Of a stretch of DNA of 64,000 bases, positions 46,703-62,800 are shown piece after piece. The translations under genes were made by a program, and so were the position numbers. Position 1 is the first letter of the stretch; each line of letters begins with the position of its first letter. The DNA lies in NCBI GenBank assembly GCA_947179485.1, contig OX359247.1:12624588-12688587 (forward strand). The letters are read 5' to 3'. A model generated the notes under the pieces. The model ran no database searches and was not told the origin of the DNA. It saw only the letters and a list, made by a program, of their open reading frames with translations. The DNA is from Allacma fusca. Taxonomy: Eukaryota; Arthropoda; Collembola; Symphypleona; Sminthuridae.

Positions 46703-49700
46703 CCATTAGACATCCTTTTATATGTATGTACGCTCAGTGAACGGGTGCACAGAGGAGGTAATGTAATTCGATAGGACAAAAGACATTCGAAACCAGATCT
46801 AATGAAGTCATGAGAGGCATTGTCATGTCATCACAGGAGTGAACGCATTATAGATTTTTTTTCTAAAGTAGAGAATCATTTTAATGTGTACTTATCTGAA
46901 AGACCAGTGATCCATGTGTGCTCCTCGAGGTTTGTAATAATTGTTATACAACAAACGAATCTTACACTGTTGGATGAACGACTACTGTTGGACTGTTGAG
47001 TGCAACCAGAGTGTGAGAAATATAATCTATGTACGTCCATTAGTTTAAAATACCATAAAATCCCTAAGTTTATTCCGAGGTCTGGAGCAACTACGAGTCA
47101 GTAATGTCAATAAAATGTTCATGTCTGAACGATTTTATTATACAAGTTTACTCTCGATTTGTATAGATATATCTATAGTGAGGAGTAATTGAAGCTCACA
47201 ATTAAAGAAAATATGCGGACTGTTTTGCAGAATCACATTACTATTTCTATGTCATATGTACACTATGAGGAATTTTTAAAAATGATATTACTATACAGTT
47301 AACCCAGCCAGAAGAGACAGTTTCTTGGTTGGAGATAATAAACGAATAAGAGCTGAACAAGTCAGTTGCTTATTAGTTGCTCAGAGCAGCATTTTTGCTC
47401 TAATATAATACTGGTGGGAATGAAACCTTATTTGCCATTTTGTAATTTCTTATCTATCATCAGACAAACTACTCAGGTCATGACCAACCGTTTCAATATT
47501 ACCCTTTGCATCATCTCAGTGAGCTCCTGTGTTGTCTCAGACCTTAACTTCTGCATTTTTCCACTTTTTTCTCTCTAACATTCTCTGACTACAGTACAGT
47601 TAGGAGTTGTGCTCTTAAAAATATTAGTTTCTTCACGATTGCATTACACACAGATACACAGACCCATTGCAATGCCAACCCTCACTTTTATTATGGAAAT
47701 CATTTTATTCATTCGTCAATCTTCTTTTTTTGGAGACGGCATAGGCAGGCATTCCTCGAAGCAATTTAGTTGGTGAATTGTGAGATTGGATCGTCAGACT
47801 ACATAAAAGTGTAAGTGTTACTGAGAGTGATTGTAGTTTTTTCCCCCCTTTTCCTCACAGTGAGTCTAACTGTATAAAATACAGGGACTATTTCAGTCAA
47901 GTCAGGTTTCCAAGGAAAGATAAGAAATTGACAAGTGAGAAATTTTACTACAGCTCAAGAGGAAATTATTGGAAAATTAAATGACTTCAAGTGCATCCTT
48001 TCGCTAGAGACATTCTTAGCATTCCCTCATTTAGTGTTTTGTTTATGTACATACACTTACTCAACGTACGATACTCTGTTTACGATTATACCAGATTTTT
48101 TTTTCTTGGTGAATTTCAAGAGCACGTCACCTTCAATTCGGTTCAGTCAGTTATCGTTTTGTGGACTTTTACCCGTCAAGTATATGTTTCCGAGTGAGGG
48201 GATACAGATACAGTAGATACGACTTCCTCAAGTTATGTCTGAAAACTTTCAGGATTGTCATTTTGATACTTCAACGATCCTATAACCTTGTTAGCACATC
48301 AACAAGGCTTGTCATTATATTAAAAGGGTAATATATAACATTACCTTGAGGGTATTGACAACTCCTATACAATCAGAGCACAAGTATGGTGGTGTGGTAA
48401 CACTTGAGTAGGGAATGTTTGTATTAGTGGAAGGGGAAAAAAATCTTTCCTCCAGATATTGCATAGTAGACTCCTTTTTAACTACATTGTTGTCTTTACA
48501 CTGCTGGCCAACTGCTGGAAGTATATGTTTGGGAAAGTGGCAATTTTTAGGCGTTGATTATTTAGGTGGAGAAATAAATTACGGGAGTGTTTGTGTGTGT
48601 GTGTACTTACATGACTGTCGTCCATAAAATGTTTCAAGTTCTTCTATAGAAAAACAGAAGGATCCTGAGAAGAGTAGCCATTTATTAAGATGTGAGAATT
48701 GAGGGGAAAGGATAATTTGGTCTTGTTAAGGGAACTTCGACATTTGAAACATTTACTTTTTTTTCCATCAGCCATCCCCGCTGTAATTATGACTTATGCT
48801 GTGTGGTGTACGAATTTATCTTGTTTATGAAGACCTGAGCCTGCCACTACTTTACTACTTGCTTGTGAATATCCTCAACTTTCAGAGAGGAATAGATTAT
48901 AGGAGTGTAAATCAGCAATTTGGATCTGCTTTCGAAGACGAGCATGATTATTAATGCATTGTATTATGAATAGATGGAGGATGGCTCTGGGGTTTCATAT
49001 CTCAATGCGGGATGACTAAATTTGGTCAAATCCAATCAATTCTGGGTTGAGCAGAAATTTATGAGCGTCAGAAGAGTATTTTATTATTATGACTCTGCTC
49101 ATTCTTCTTGAACAATTCTCCCAAGAAAACAAAGTACTGCTTGTTACAATTGTGAGGGTACATGTGTTTCCTGTAGAGTCTGCACAGTCGGAGGACTCTC
49201 ATTTAGACGTATGTATAATTATATGTAGAGTATGGTGAGGGATAAGGAATTAAGGTGTGAAAGGTGAATCAAGTTAAAAAGTCTCACCTCCCTGTCCATA
49301 CCTATAAGGTCTGGGTAGATTTCGCTTTTAGCACGTATTAAACCTGTAAGAGAATTTCCCTCCACCCTCTCTCAATGCCCATCTCATATTTACGGAATAC
49401 GGAGAAAATATTGAAATCAAAAGGGAAGACACGGCAGTCCAAATAAATAGGATGCATGCTCATGTAAGAAATGCAAATGTGTTCATTAGGTTTCCATCGT
49501 CATGATAATTTAATGGGCTTCTCAATTATTCTCTTTCCCTACTCTCCTTCAGTAGTTTTCCTTCTTGGAGGGCTAATGCATTTGAAATTGGTAGTATATC
49601 CCTATGTGTCATGACGGATCGTAATTTGGAATCCGTTTACAAGCAGACTCACACAACAAAAAAATATAATAATAAAATTTCCCTAATGTTATGATCATGT

Positions 49701-52700
49701 GTTTTTAAGTAAATCGTAAATTAGGGATGTTTTTAAAAGAAACTGTCTTATTTACGGAGCCAGTTGTTGGTGCACAAGTCAGTCCAGTACCTATGTGTAT
49801 GGGGTTCATCCTCAAATTAAATTTTACTATCTTCCCTAATACAAACATTTGGAACTGTGTTGAAGTTTAATAAACAGTTTTCTGTTAATTACACTCAAGC
49901 CACTCATGTGTGGACGTACACGTGGATTCGAGTATGCATGTTGGAGGATGGTGAGGGCTAGGAATTTTGACAATTGTTATGAAAAATCTAAAAATTATGA
50001 CAGAATTCACAACTTGCTCGGAAACGTGGTACATTTCTCTTGGATGTGTAAAACCTCACAACTCCTATCCTTGTGTGGTCTTCACTTCTTCTTTAAAATA
50101 AATAGCCAGTAACCATATAAGCCAAGTGTTGAAAGGCTTACAATGCCCTTTTGGCATTGCATACATAATACAAACGGGTTGAGACACATGTAGGGAGTAA
50201 AGGGGTACATGCACATGCAGATACTAGTACAGGGAGTGATTATTTTGAAAAATCTGTCTTTATTATCCCAAGTTGCCTCCTTGGCTCTCCCTCAGCCTGA
50301 CATTAGTTTCTTGTCTATTTACACATATAAAGATTTACATGCATTGGCAGGTGTATCTCCGTGACACAATATTCATGTGTACATACATACACATATAAGT
50401 AGATATTCATCCATGCTTGAGTCTTGCAACATCCTTAAAACTAACTCAAGAGATCTAGCGCACCTACAAAATCCTTACAGAGACGTAACACTATCTTCAG
50501 TGTGTGATGTTTGTTGTAGTTGAAAAGTTCTGGAGCTTAAGTTTGGTTTTTTTAAGGAGACAGTTATAGTTTGGGTGGATTCAAGTTCAAGTAATTCTGC
50601 AACAGATTTTTGGTAATACTGGAATCCATGATGAAGACAATAATAATAAATAAACAGAGCCCGAAAGAGAGAGAGTGAAAGAGAGAGAGAGAGAGAGAGA
50701 AATGTGAGAGAGTTTGCTAGTGAAAAAGAAAAAAAAAAGTAAACTTAAAGACGTTCTGACTGCTGGAATAACATATGATCTAGTTAAGGTATCTCTTACC
50801 CGCACTTTCCCGTATTCCCAATCCCAAAGCTGTTTGCACATCCTTCTCCTTTTTTTTATGCTAGCAATCATCTACCACCGTGTTGACTTTGATGTCTGAC
50901 TGAAGGTCTGGAGCTGGGTCTGAATTCTTATTGCATATCTTGGGCATGTGTTCCTTGATGATGTGTTGAGTTCTGGCCCTGTCTCTTGGCATGCTCAAAT
51001 ACATAGCTGAGTCTTGGTCTTGATAAAATGGCTGGATTTGCCTAGGATTTGGTCTGTCCTTTATGAATTTAATAATGATATTTTTTCCCCTGTGTATGTA
51101 AACTGATTCTTATCTCTGTCCTGCCATTTTCAGCATACTAATGCTCTCGTCTTTAGCTCATTCCTGATGGTAATGATAAGGCCATGCTGATCCTTCTTGA
51201 GCTATCTCATGCATCAAGAAATATCAGCTCAAAAATGGGGCTATTATGTCTCCATACTTGAGAATTCCTAGTGTATCTTCACGAAACTTGTTAGGGCCAG
51301 AGCCTAATGTGTCATTAATGCAAATTCAAAAATGGGACTACATACGTATGGAAATTGTTTAAGGTGGAGGTTATAATTTCTTATGCTGGCATTAAGTCCC
51401 TGTAATACTGTACTACTACAGTACTATGGATGTCTACGGGAATCCGTCTGGGATTGACGTGTTGGTGGCATTGTTTTTATTAAAACCTACCTGCATGAAA
51501 TATTGAATTATATCCCCTCGTGGCCAGTTATGAAGCAATCGTGTTCTCACTTTTTTAACTCCTTGTTTGCCATTTTTTACATTGGTGATGATATTTTTCA
51601 TGGAGACTTGTCCTCCCTCAAGAGAGAGAGAGAGAGAGAGAAGAGTCAGACGGGAGTAGGTTATACATTTGTGTGAATATTCATATGAATTATTGTCTCC
51701 ACTCACACGCAAGATCATAAGAAAAATTTATGTTGCGAAAACTTTTTGTCAACTCCACGCTCCTTCCTGCAATTTTTATATTTGACACCAGTTTTAAGGT
51801 TATTTTTAGATTTTCCTCGCTAAACACCCTAGCTCCAACAACCACATTGGCCACCATGGTACATTCACTGCCTGTCATTATGTACATAGAGAGATACAGA
51901 GTTTCCTCTCTGTGTGGCTAATGATGAGGACAGGGTTTCATGCACATAGTTTAGTATCCCCCTCCTCACGGATAAATCTACAAGTAAAAAGTATATGTAC
52001 AAAATGTTTAAAATAATTGTGACAATTTAGGTCTTTCATCCTTTCTGTATTGTCATGGGGAGGGAGTTAGAGACGCCTGTCAGTGATCAGCATGTAAGCG
52101 TCAATGGACTTTAATCCGGAGAGATTCGGGATCGCCTTTACACGGAGCTAGGGATTTTTTTTTTGCCACCTCTTAATGTCACAACCAGCATTGATACAAC
52201 TCCTTCATTTTTTTCCCCTGGCTTTAAATAGAAAATGCAATATCTTTTGACACATTGTGTCAATATGTATATGAATCCCAGTGGTGGCAAGAGGTTACTG
52301 GCAAGCGAACCCATGTGTGTGGGTAGAGTAGGTTGACATTGAGTGAGGAAAATAATTTAGTTGGATATTACAGCCACTGTGAGAGTACCTTGTCGTTCAT
52401 GTAAATAGGCATATTTCATCTTGATATAAATAAATACTTTGAAGTTTGGAATTTCCCTTCTGTTGTACTGTAGGTTGATGTATATGTGATTGTTGGCTGT
52501 ATCTACAGTAGGGCTGGTAAATTTGTATGCACACGGGACATTACATTACTATATGCAAATAAATAATTACGTAAATACATCATTACTACATCTATAGCTA
52601 TAGGGACGTGTTGAAGTCCTGCGGATCCCATGCATATAGGGATGCGACTCCTGCAAGTGGGTTTCAATAGTAACACTTGCGTGTATCATTTGTTAAAATA

Positions 52701-55700
52701 TTTTCATCATTTGGCATTTCTGCATGAGATTCGTTAATGATGTACTTTCGCGTAGGTGTTGGGGTACAGTAAGTGCTTCACGGGATAAATTGTAAACCTC
52801 AAGCCTAATATTCCATTTGTGGTGGAGCACACGTTTGAAAGTGACTTTACACTTCTGTGGTAGTCATAAATTCTCTTCTGTATTACATTTTGACGCTAAG
52901 GCCTACTACATGCAGTAGGGGCATTATTATATACTTACGCAAATGTATATGTAGATACATATAAGTATACTTATGTATGCAATCCATAACGAGATTTCCT
53001 ATTGACGGCTCATAAGCAGTCCCTGCGCATAATATTTCTTCTTGAGTACATCAAGCCTGTCAGACAATACTGATTATGAAGAATTTATTTTCACATTTGC
53101 ATTTGTTTTTTTTTCTCTCCATGCTTGGTTTTGGGTTACTACCACAAAAATTGCAGGAATAACAAAACACGGCAGCTCAAGGTACGATCTAGTAAGTAAA
53201 AGAAATCAAAGCAAATGTAAATTGATAGTCACGATAGGAAAGTCAGACTGCTGTTGTTGTTGTAGAAGGATTCTTAAATGAAAATATTTTTCCAAAGTGT
53301 ATATTTAAATATGTACAAATACACTCACATATAAGGTTACTACACTATGTATTACAGAGGGGTTGCTGAGTCACAAGCACTTTCTGCTCACCATGTACAT
53401 ACTGTACATACAACTTAAGGTAGGAGGGAAATGTGCTCATTGACACGTATATTGAGGTTGGGGAGTTGGTAAATGATTTAAAAAGGTTGACAGTGTAAAT
53501 GACAATATGGTATTGTACCACACTTGTTTATGAGCATACTTAAGGCGTAAATAATTACCGATAAGTAGACACATGCACCCGTTGTTTGCATGTTGCATGA
53601 CGGAAAAATGTAAACTAAGTCAAAACGTTATGGTATCGGCTGAGTGAGAGGTACATAAACTTTAGTATCCCCGTCAACTTCCTCCTTCAATGTAATTATG
53701 AACTTGTTGATTATTGTTTCTTGTGGGGATTTATTTAGAGTTTGTTGTCACATGAGCCTAGTTTTTCTATAATGCATGGGTTCAGTGCTCAGTTGTGTAT
53801 CTGTAGATACCTACTCAAAGGGAAATAAAAACTTTGAAAGTTGTATTTTTTTAATATATTTTCCCTATTACATTTAAATCCGTGGGAAAAAAAATAAATT
53901 GAATTTAACCCAGTCATTTGAATCCTGCTCCACCCTAGGTGTTGTTAGTTGAGTTGGATGGAGTAACAGTAATTTGGAGGAATTTATTGTGAGGCAACTG
54001 GACGGGAAAAAACATCGGTGGTAAAGTTTATTGACGTCATGATAAAATGTGGTGGATTCATCTTAATTGCCAATAAATTCGGAAATATAAAGTAAGAGAT
54101 GTGGTCGTAGATACAAGTCCCAGCCCTCAATGTTACTTCATGAGATGGAGAAGGATTCTGAATAAAATGTGGTTTTCCATGTCTGTATCCCTGATTTTTT
54201 TTGTCGCTCGTAGTAGAGTTGAACTCCAAACCATGAAGTAATTCTTGTGCGATGGAAATTGCCAATTTTTTTTAAAAGCCCCCATCATTCACACATTGAG
54301 GGTGACGTACTCTTGTCAAACATTCCACTGTGATTTCGATTTAAATTGAAGAGCAGAATTCTAAAGCGTTCAGTTACGAATAAATGCTTTTGAGCCAAAG
54401 GATTCTATAGTGGAGGAATTAGAATGGAAGTTTTGCACTGCCACTGAATGTAATGGTGAGGGTTTATTATTGGAATGGTAATGGTGTGCCTGTCTATCTC
54501 TCTGCTTGTTCTCTTCTGTGGTATTCAATTTAAAGACGAACCTGGAATTTAAGTCTCAACGTTTAAATATCTGTTTCCTCCTACTTGAAACATAAACTCT
54601 GGTTCATGCTCTCGTGTCGATTAACAGCAACTGCTAACGTAACAAACTGCAGGACCCTAACAAATCAACTGCTAATGTATGGCCTGAGCTCGTCTGTTAT
54701 TCTCAGTGATGGATCACAGAAGGAGGGACATTTTGTTTGAGTTGTGAAAGCAAAAGTGCACGAGAGAGAGAGAGAGAGAGAGTGAGAGATACAGAAGACG
54801 ACAAGTATATAGAAGAATGATATAAATCTGTTCTACAAGTGAACAAGAACGGAATGGTTGAACAACAACATCAACTCGCTTGTAATATCAATACTTATTC
54901 TATGGAAGGATCGGAAGGAGGCTGCTGCTGTATTCTTTGGGCTTGTTCGGTAACAGTTTTCAACGTTTTGCTCTTTAAAAAAACAAGGGGATTTATTCGG
55001 GTTTTCCGGAGTTATTTTTGTCGTCCATTCAATATGGTTAGCCTCCATGTGTATGCAAGTCTTATACAAATGTATCTATGTATGTATGTACGTGACTCAT
55101 GATTCCCTCGGATATGTGCCCCTTGCACTGCTTCCACTCACTGTTGTGTCTCACTCAGTCTCTACGGCATTAGTGGATGTGCACGTCCGTACAGAAGGAT
55201 CCCGTATCCTTGGAAGGGAATGGTTGGTGCCAACATTGTGCTCTGATGTTATTTAAGTCATCTTCCCCAAATCTGATTACGTTTTGTCTTATTCTTTAAT
55301 GCTTCTTGCAGATTTCTTACTTTGAACTCCGCTCTCAACGCTCTGAGTCAGTAAATTTTGAAAGGCTTAAGGATAGATATTGGGACATCACCAGAAATTA
55401 TGTATTACTGCAGAACTGAAAGTATACAGATAGGAATATGAATCTGGGTGGATAGTTATATATATCTAGATAAATATCTATATAAGTATAATTATATATA
55501 TATTTCTATCCCTTATAAATTTATGCATGGAAAGGAAGAGTGTCTTGAGTCCCGGAGGTCTTGTAAAAATACTGTCCGTCTCTTTGCCTCTGAAATAATA
55601 AGTCTTTAGACGCAGTAGGATTCTAACATGGGAAATTTATACTCTTCTCCAAAGTGTATAAGTACACACATGGCAGGGGCAGGGATTGGTTGACATACGT

Positions 55701-56855
55701 AAATACTACCAACCCCGTGAACTCCTATCTCCAGTTCAGACTCTCTACCCCCATCCATTTCCGTCGAATGTTTCACAATTCAAATCCAAATCCGGGAGAA
55801 GTATGGTAACCTCACGAAGCTAGAAAAGTGTCTCTACTCTGACTGTAAGTACTGTGGAAATTTACCACCACAGTCATAGGTAAGGCCAGGAAGGGGAAAG
55901 CTGGTGTCTTGCAATTCCGAAACATTGCACAATATTTATAACACAGTTAAAATGTTCCTTCACGAGTGCATCTGTGTAAATCTAGCTGGGGAATAGGTAG
56001 TGTCCCATTGTACGTAAGACTCTTCCTCCGAAGTTCTATTTTGTCCGTACATAATTATGTAGATACATATTGTATGGATATGCATATATAGGGATCTTCC
56101 TCAGCCAAAAGTTTTATGTCTTTGAATTTATATATGTACGCCTGTGTCTTAGCCGGCCCTCACTAGTTACAACATGTGTGACTACGGAAACTATTTACTT
56201 TTTATATCCTGAAAAATATGCCAAGTGTGAAGAATATTGTCATTCAAAATTAAACCCGGGTATATCCAAGCTTCCGCCTCTATTACCCATGCATTATTTC
56301 ATTTGTGTGTGTGTGTGTGTGTGTGTACACTGTATTTAGTTAGGGGTGGATGTAAATATGCCTCCGCGCCTCTTGCTATTCCGAGGCACCGAAGGATTAG
56401 TTTTTTTTTCGCAACATGTTACATTTTTGTGCATACTCACACGCAAACATCCAAACCTCTTGGGCTCACGTATACTTGTATTACTATAGGTACTATTCGC
56501 ATGTGATGGGCATCTGTGTACTATAAGCATGCTAGGATCCCATTCCTTCCCATTCCACCAGCTGCATCTGTGAATTGTGTTTTGTGAGGAAGTACATACG
56601 CGCTCCTGTTGTGATTCATGTAGTTCAATAATGTAATGTGACTTCTACCGTCGCTTGCCCGGATCCGACTCAAGAAAAAGGGAAACAGGATTACATATCT
56701 ACGGGTACATAATATGTACATACGTGTGTGGAGGTAGATGTGAAAAAAAAAACTTGAGATTATTCCTTTCTTCTGGTGTCGTCCTCTTCCCTTCTACTCT
56801 ACTACTCTCCAGTACCTATAGTACTACTCCTACCTACACCTATTCCATCCTCCCC

Positions 56856-56894
<39 letters not shown>

Positions 56895-59800
56895 CTAATG
56901 TATATTTAAGTCCTTTGAATCGAATTCCCCGACTCTATGGAAAAGTTGTTACAGTTTTTGTCACTGTTTACAGTTTCTCTTCTGTCTCCGAATGAGTAAC
57001 ACTCCCAGTTCCGATCCAACACTCTCCTCTTTTTCATGAATGGGTAACTCTGCAGAGATTTAAATTTTTCAAGTTTTCCTTTCATGACCGTGTGTCTCCT
57101 CCGTGTGCCCTAGATTTCTATTAAATTCTATTACTACAACATCACTGCAGTATAACCCAAAGAATCATTGAATTCCCCCCCTTCTTTTGGAATTCCCATT
57201 ATCTACTTTTACATTTAATTAATTGGCGTTCCCTGCATTTTGTGTCTATGGAAGTGTCAGTGTCGGCACAAGAGCCCTGACGTTGAGGGTGACAAAAACT
57301 GGATTGTTTAGCTCAAATAGCACGTGATAAAAGCCTCCCTGACGAAGAGGATACAAGTATATATAGGCTCATCTTCAAGTGAGAGTAGTCCTAATACTGT
57401 AGAAGGAGATAGATAGAGAGACAATCTCAAAATGTGAGACCTCGTGCAGAGGACGACGTCAACGCTGGGACTATCTATATATCTGTAGGTGTATGGTGCA
57501 GTGAGTGACGTCCAAGTGTAATTATTATATCCTCTGCTGCAATTTACCAGATGATGATCATCATTATCGTTGCGTCATCTGTAAGAAGTGAAGATGCCGA
57601 TTGCATTATAAGCGAAGTATCAAGAGAGGATATCTTTTCTTAAGGGCAGCATTTATTGTGCTCCACACTCCGACACACAGAGATAGATACTCATAAGTAT
57701 CTTCAGATATACTGTATCTATCTACTACTCCACGGATATCATCTTTGACTATTAGCTGCTCACTCTTAACTACCCTCTGCTCTGTATTGTGCTCCGGACT
57801 ATTCTAGAGTAATAATAGAGGTTGCATATGCATACCTGCCGGTAGTAGTAGTAGTAGTCGTCGTCGTTTTGTTGTGGCAATAAAAGAGCCACAGGGAGAT
57901 TCACTGAGATACTCTTCTCCTTCAGTTGACTTCGACCCAGTTATTAAAACGAACATGCAATGTCAACTGGCAAGAAGTTGTGGTGTTGGTAGTATTTCTG
58001 CCTCAGTTTGTGCATTACTTCTCCTTTAAAGAGTTCTCTCTTTTGAGAGTATATACTGTGTCATAGCTGTAGTAGTAATACTGTAGTAGTTGTAGTAGTA
58101 GTACATAGTCGTAGTGGCATTTCCCTTGACTCCGTCAAAACGTTGAGAGTTGTTCGAGGAGTGGAAACTCCTCATGTCGGGGAAGTTGTTTAATTGTGGA
58201 TACTTGTGAAGTTTTGCTAAATTACCGCTTGATTCTCTCAAGTTGTGAGGAGAGATGGGGATAAGTGCAAGTGCATATTACTAAGGGGAAATATTTATAC
58301 ATTCTATTAAATTTAAACCCACTTGAGGTTTCAAACGAAACTACTTTACTATCATCATGTTGGGTTTGTCGGCATGCACGAATATCAGCACTGGCAACAA
58401 CAAGGCAGACCAGGACGAGTTCAAGTTGGACTATCTGAGCGAAAGTAGACATGTAAGCTATAGCTATAGTTCTACTCAAAATCTATAATATACATATCTA
58501 CTTTGTAGTCAAAAGGTATAGGGCATGGGATCCAATGCCTCTCCTCAGACAAGAGACTTGTTCTTGTGTTTTTTTTCCCCCATCTGAGTCGTCGTATAAC
58601 TAAATCTGAATCAGACACGATCTCCAAGGAAAAGGACATTTATAGGTGTTTGATGAAATAGTCTTGAAATCAATGCTGTTCTCATCCTGCCTGTTCTTTA
58701 TCAGTGGAAACTCTTTTTTTTTATATTAGAGCCTTATAAGGGGTTTTCCCCTTGGTACAGCGAAATTGTGTCAGATTTAATGTTGACAATCTTGATTTTT
58801 TGACACTTGAGCATTCACTTAAAATTCTTACTGTGTTTATGTGCTTTTGTGAGGGGATGGACGTAAACACGATTGATATGTATATATTGTTTTCATACTC
58901 TTCTCTTATAGTATAGTGAAATACTTTCCTATAGCTTTTGTTGTCTGCTCTCTGCTGTGTCTTTTCCTCCTTCTCTTGAGTTGAGCTGAGGCTGAAATTT
59001 CTGGGAACTCAAGTCTCATTTTTTCTTTCCTCTGAGTTTTAGTCGTGGAGGGTTTGTGGAAACCACACAATTTTCGAAATTGAGTCTGTTCAGTTAAGTC
59101 TATTCGACAGTAGTCAAGTGACAGGGTAGGGGCAGTCCTGTTTTTTTTGTTTGTTTGTTTTCATCGCCAACTTATTACTCACTCTTGGGATTATCAGTCA
59201 GTTTATTTAGGTTTGTGGTGTTGCTCACTGACTTTTGGTGTTGTTTCCTGTCTGGGATCCATCCGTATTTCCATGGATTGAGATCAGAACATGCAAAATA
59301 TTCTTGAAGGCTACTTCTTGGGCTTGTCAAGGAGGGAGAGGGAAATCATCAAAGTAATGAGGGAATTTATAAAGCGCAAGGGAAATAATAATCTAATGTA
59401 GTACAATTTGTTGGACAGGAAAAAAAAATTGAATCACTTCCCAGATTTTGCTCTTGATTGTTCCAAACGCACGAAGTTTATATTTATTGTTCCATTGTTT
59501 GCGTGCAAGTGTGCTCTTTTACAGCCCTTTTTCATCTCCAACCTAGAATCATTCCCTCCTACACATGAATCTGCGTTTTTCTATGAGTGGGGATACCTCC
59601 AACCTCCAACATCCTTTGAAATGATTCCGTGTGTAAAATGACAAACTGATTTTGATTTTTTTTTTCATCTGTGCATTGAATTATTTTCAGAGCCCACCCA
59701 TAAACATCACCAAGAGTCAACCGATTGTGTCACAGGGAAGCACACGTTTTTCAACAAGGGCATCTCTCAGATCATGGGGTAGAGCCGCCACAATGGACAA

Positions 59801-62800
59801 AGATCCTGGGATTATCCCGTTCCTCCAACAAGCCTTAGCGCTCAGGTGAGTCTGTCTATATAAGAGTATAATTTTTCTCTCTCAATTTTTGTCTCCCTGG
59901 TATTTTTATTATTAGGTGTTCCTTCCAACCTTGAATTATGGCGTGACGATAGACTGATATAGGACTATATAGGGATTCGACTATACATACATATCTAAAT
60001 TTACAGCTACTGACAATCGTAAAGTAAAACCAACAATAACTATTCGAGGATTATTTGTACATTTCTAATTCCATGAATGCCGGGCTCGATATAGCAGTGT
60101 GACTTGTTAACACTTTTAATGTCGGCATAATCTTGAGCCCTGACGTTAATGCAGGTTGAAGTACTTGAAAGGCTATTTTTATTACCACTGTTAATTCATG
60201 AATTGACCATCGGCTTTCGCTTCATTGGGGGAATCTTAAATTACGACCTGACGCTCCGTAATGCGTTGGTTGAACAAACTATTAATGTGAGGAGGTGGAC
60301 TGGGCTTGCTTCATTAAACTTCCTTGAGATACCCAAATTGCTCCGTCTCCTCTCTGCTGACTGTCATATCTTAGGAGTCTAGACCAAAGAAAGATTTCCC
60401 TCTGTTCTCAGTTTTTCCGCACATTTACTACCACTATCTATATGTATATAAATAATTATAGATACTCTTACATACTAACATTCTCACAAGAGCCTGTGAA
60501 ATTTTTTGTAAGTGTTCTGTGTGCCTGTGAAAAAACTTTGGGATGCATGTGGTCTACAGAGAGAATGAGATTTTATTTTTATTGTCTTCCCTATATGCTG
60601 ATTATATTTGTGGACTAGGCCCGTCATGGTGCAGGGATATCTCACTATGTATGGTGTATGGCTGGATGTTGGAATTAGTTGTAATTGTCAGAATAATAAT
60701 GGAACTTTCGTACTGTACTGTCAAGTGTGTGCTGCTAAATTCAACTCTATTTGCATCCCTTCCTCCTGTATACTGTATAATATCTTCTGGTACTATATTC
60801 TTGTTGCACTTGGAGAAACGATTTACGCCTGTCATTTCTTTTGTTTGTATTGTTTCGGAATTTTTTAATTGTTCTATGACATTTTTGGGCTCATCAGTAG
60901 GAAAAATCAATTTGACGTTTTTGATGGTCACTTATACCCTGTAGCCTTTCACTTAACACTCTTCCATATATACACTCTTCCTGTATGAGGAGATGCTGAA
61001 AAGCTGAAGAGCTGTCAGTCTTTAAATAGCAACTATGAAATCTTTGAAAGTAAGTACATATGTACTAACGTAGTAAATATTACAGGCTACAGTAGGTAAG
61101 GCTCTATTGAAGAGACGTGTCCGGAAACTAAGTTAAACACTATAGTTGTTTCATTGTTTCAAAGTCATTCATCCCTGTTGGCAGTTCCTTTGAAGAATTA
61201 ATTTTTAGCAAGGTCTGCAAAAATCTAATTTAGCCGATGCAGTACATTTCCATCTGATTAGTTTTTTAAACAACTTCCTGCAGACTGACTACAACTCACT
61301 TAGTCACTGACGACGCCAGAAGACTTGAGACCCTATAGAGAACTACAGTATATGATACAAATGCAAAGAGATTGGAGATAGTGCATTTTATGTATGTATC
61401 CCAACAGTAGAATTTATGACACTTTAAAATCGCGTGACGCAAACTTTTGTTCACACACTTGTTACTTGTTTCCAATACAATTAGCTCCGCATGATGGGCT
61501 TTGCTTATTGAAACCAACGGAGAGAAATGAGTTCTTTCAACTGTGAAGTCAGATTTTGATTGAAATTGATTGGCATGATCGGATCATTATTTCATCGACT
61601 CAAGATATTCCTATATGATCACGTCGTGGTAATCTCATTGCTTTCGAGGTTCTTTGCCCAAACCATTACATGTATCTACATATATTGGGTTCGAGCATCG
61701 ATACAAATAAATTATATGTCTCTATTAGACTATTGCAAGGCCGGAGTCAGAAATTGAACCACATCGTGGACATTTATTTCCAAATGCATATGATATACTA
61801 TAAAGAACCAAGTAAACTAAATTATATCTTCTTTTCTATATACATGCTTTTATGTAATTACATTACATACATATCTACATCTACGGATACATAATATTCT
61901 TCAGAGCCTTGCTTCACCGAGTACGGCACAATTATTTTTCCAACACAAAATAATAATTCTATGGATAAGTAGCTGCAATTTTTTAACTTACGGATAGTTA
62001 TTAAATCTCGCGTGCTCTCCCCTCATAGTCAACTGCTAATCGGTATTCTCCACAGGATGATAAATTCCCATAGCACAAACAATAATAGTATGGAAGGTTG
62101 TGCGGATTTGAAATGTGGGATTTTTTATAGCAATGTTTTGTGCGGCTTCAATTTCTGGTCAAGGTAAAGGTGAGGGAAGGAAGAGAGACATGATGAATGG
62201 AATGACGTTATGTTTACGTGGAAATTGTTAAAGTCTGACGTTAAAAGGGATCCCAGGCGGATCATGTTTATTGGATTGTCAGTTACTCATTCCTTCATGA
62301 AGCTAATATATACTAGCAGGTGGTTTTATTACCTGTACTCCTTACCTTGCTCGTTGTCTGGTTCTTTACGTGCATACATATGTACGTTTGTTTGTATGAT
62401 CACATGCAAATAATAGAACCCATCCATCCTAGAATTTGCAAATGGTTTTTTTCCTATAGCCCGTGCGAAATGATTATTTATTATGTGTTCTTGTCCTGTC
62501 TGGAATTGTATCAATACAATCGGCTGACTAATTGGTAGTCCCAGAGCGTTCGTCAGAGCAGGTTTGCTGTTCTTCGAGTCACTTAATTACCATTGTCTGT
62601 TCTCCTTAAGAATGGAAGGCACTATTTAAATGCAAACATTTGTGTACGGAACGTTTGCTCACAATGAAGGACGTAATGTACCCATGCATATGTATGTAAG
62701 ATTGTGAATGATTACCATCAGATAGATATATTTACATGTAGATAGCAACTCACCCTAGAAGCTTAACGGGACCATTACTACAGTATACTAAAGAAATTCA

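Larger units (their letters stand above)
35595..59690 (+). other. Apparent 24-kb intron, or several introns with unseen exons
   Basis: No phase-consistent exon could be supported. Mostly AT-rich sequence with many microsatellites (listed) and AT-palindromes. Open frames of up to 111 codons occur on both strands at about the number expected by chance. Phase 0 at both ends means that missed exons of length divisible by three could be hidden here. Confidence 0.5.

Noticed and set aside
60543..60944. 133-codon + frame and overlapping 109-codon minus frame (60,602-60,931)
   Set aside because: Mutually exclusive frames in an intron, no motif; frames of this length are expected a few times by chance in 64 kb.
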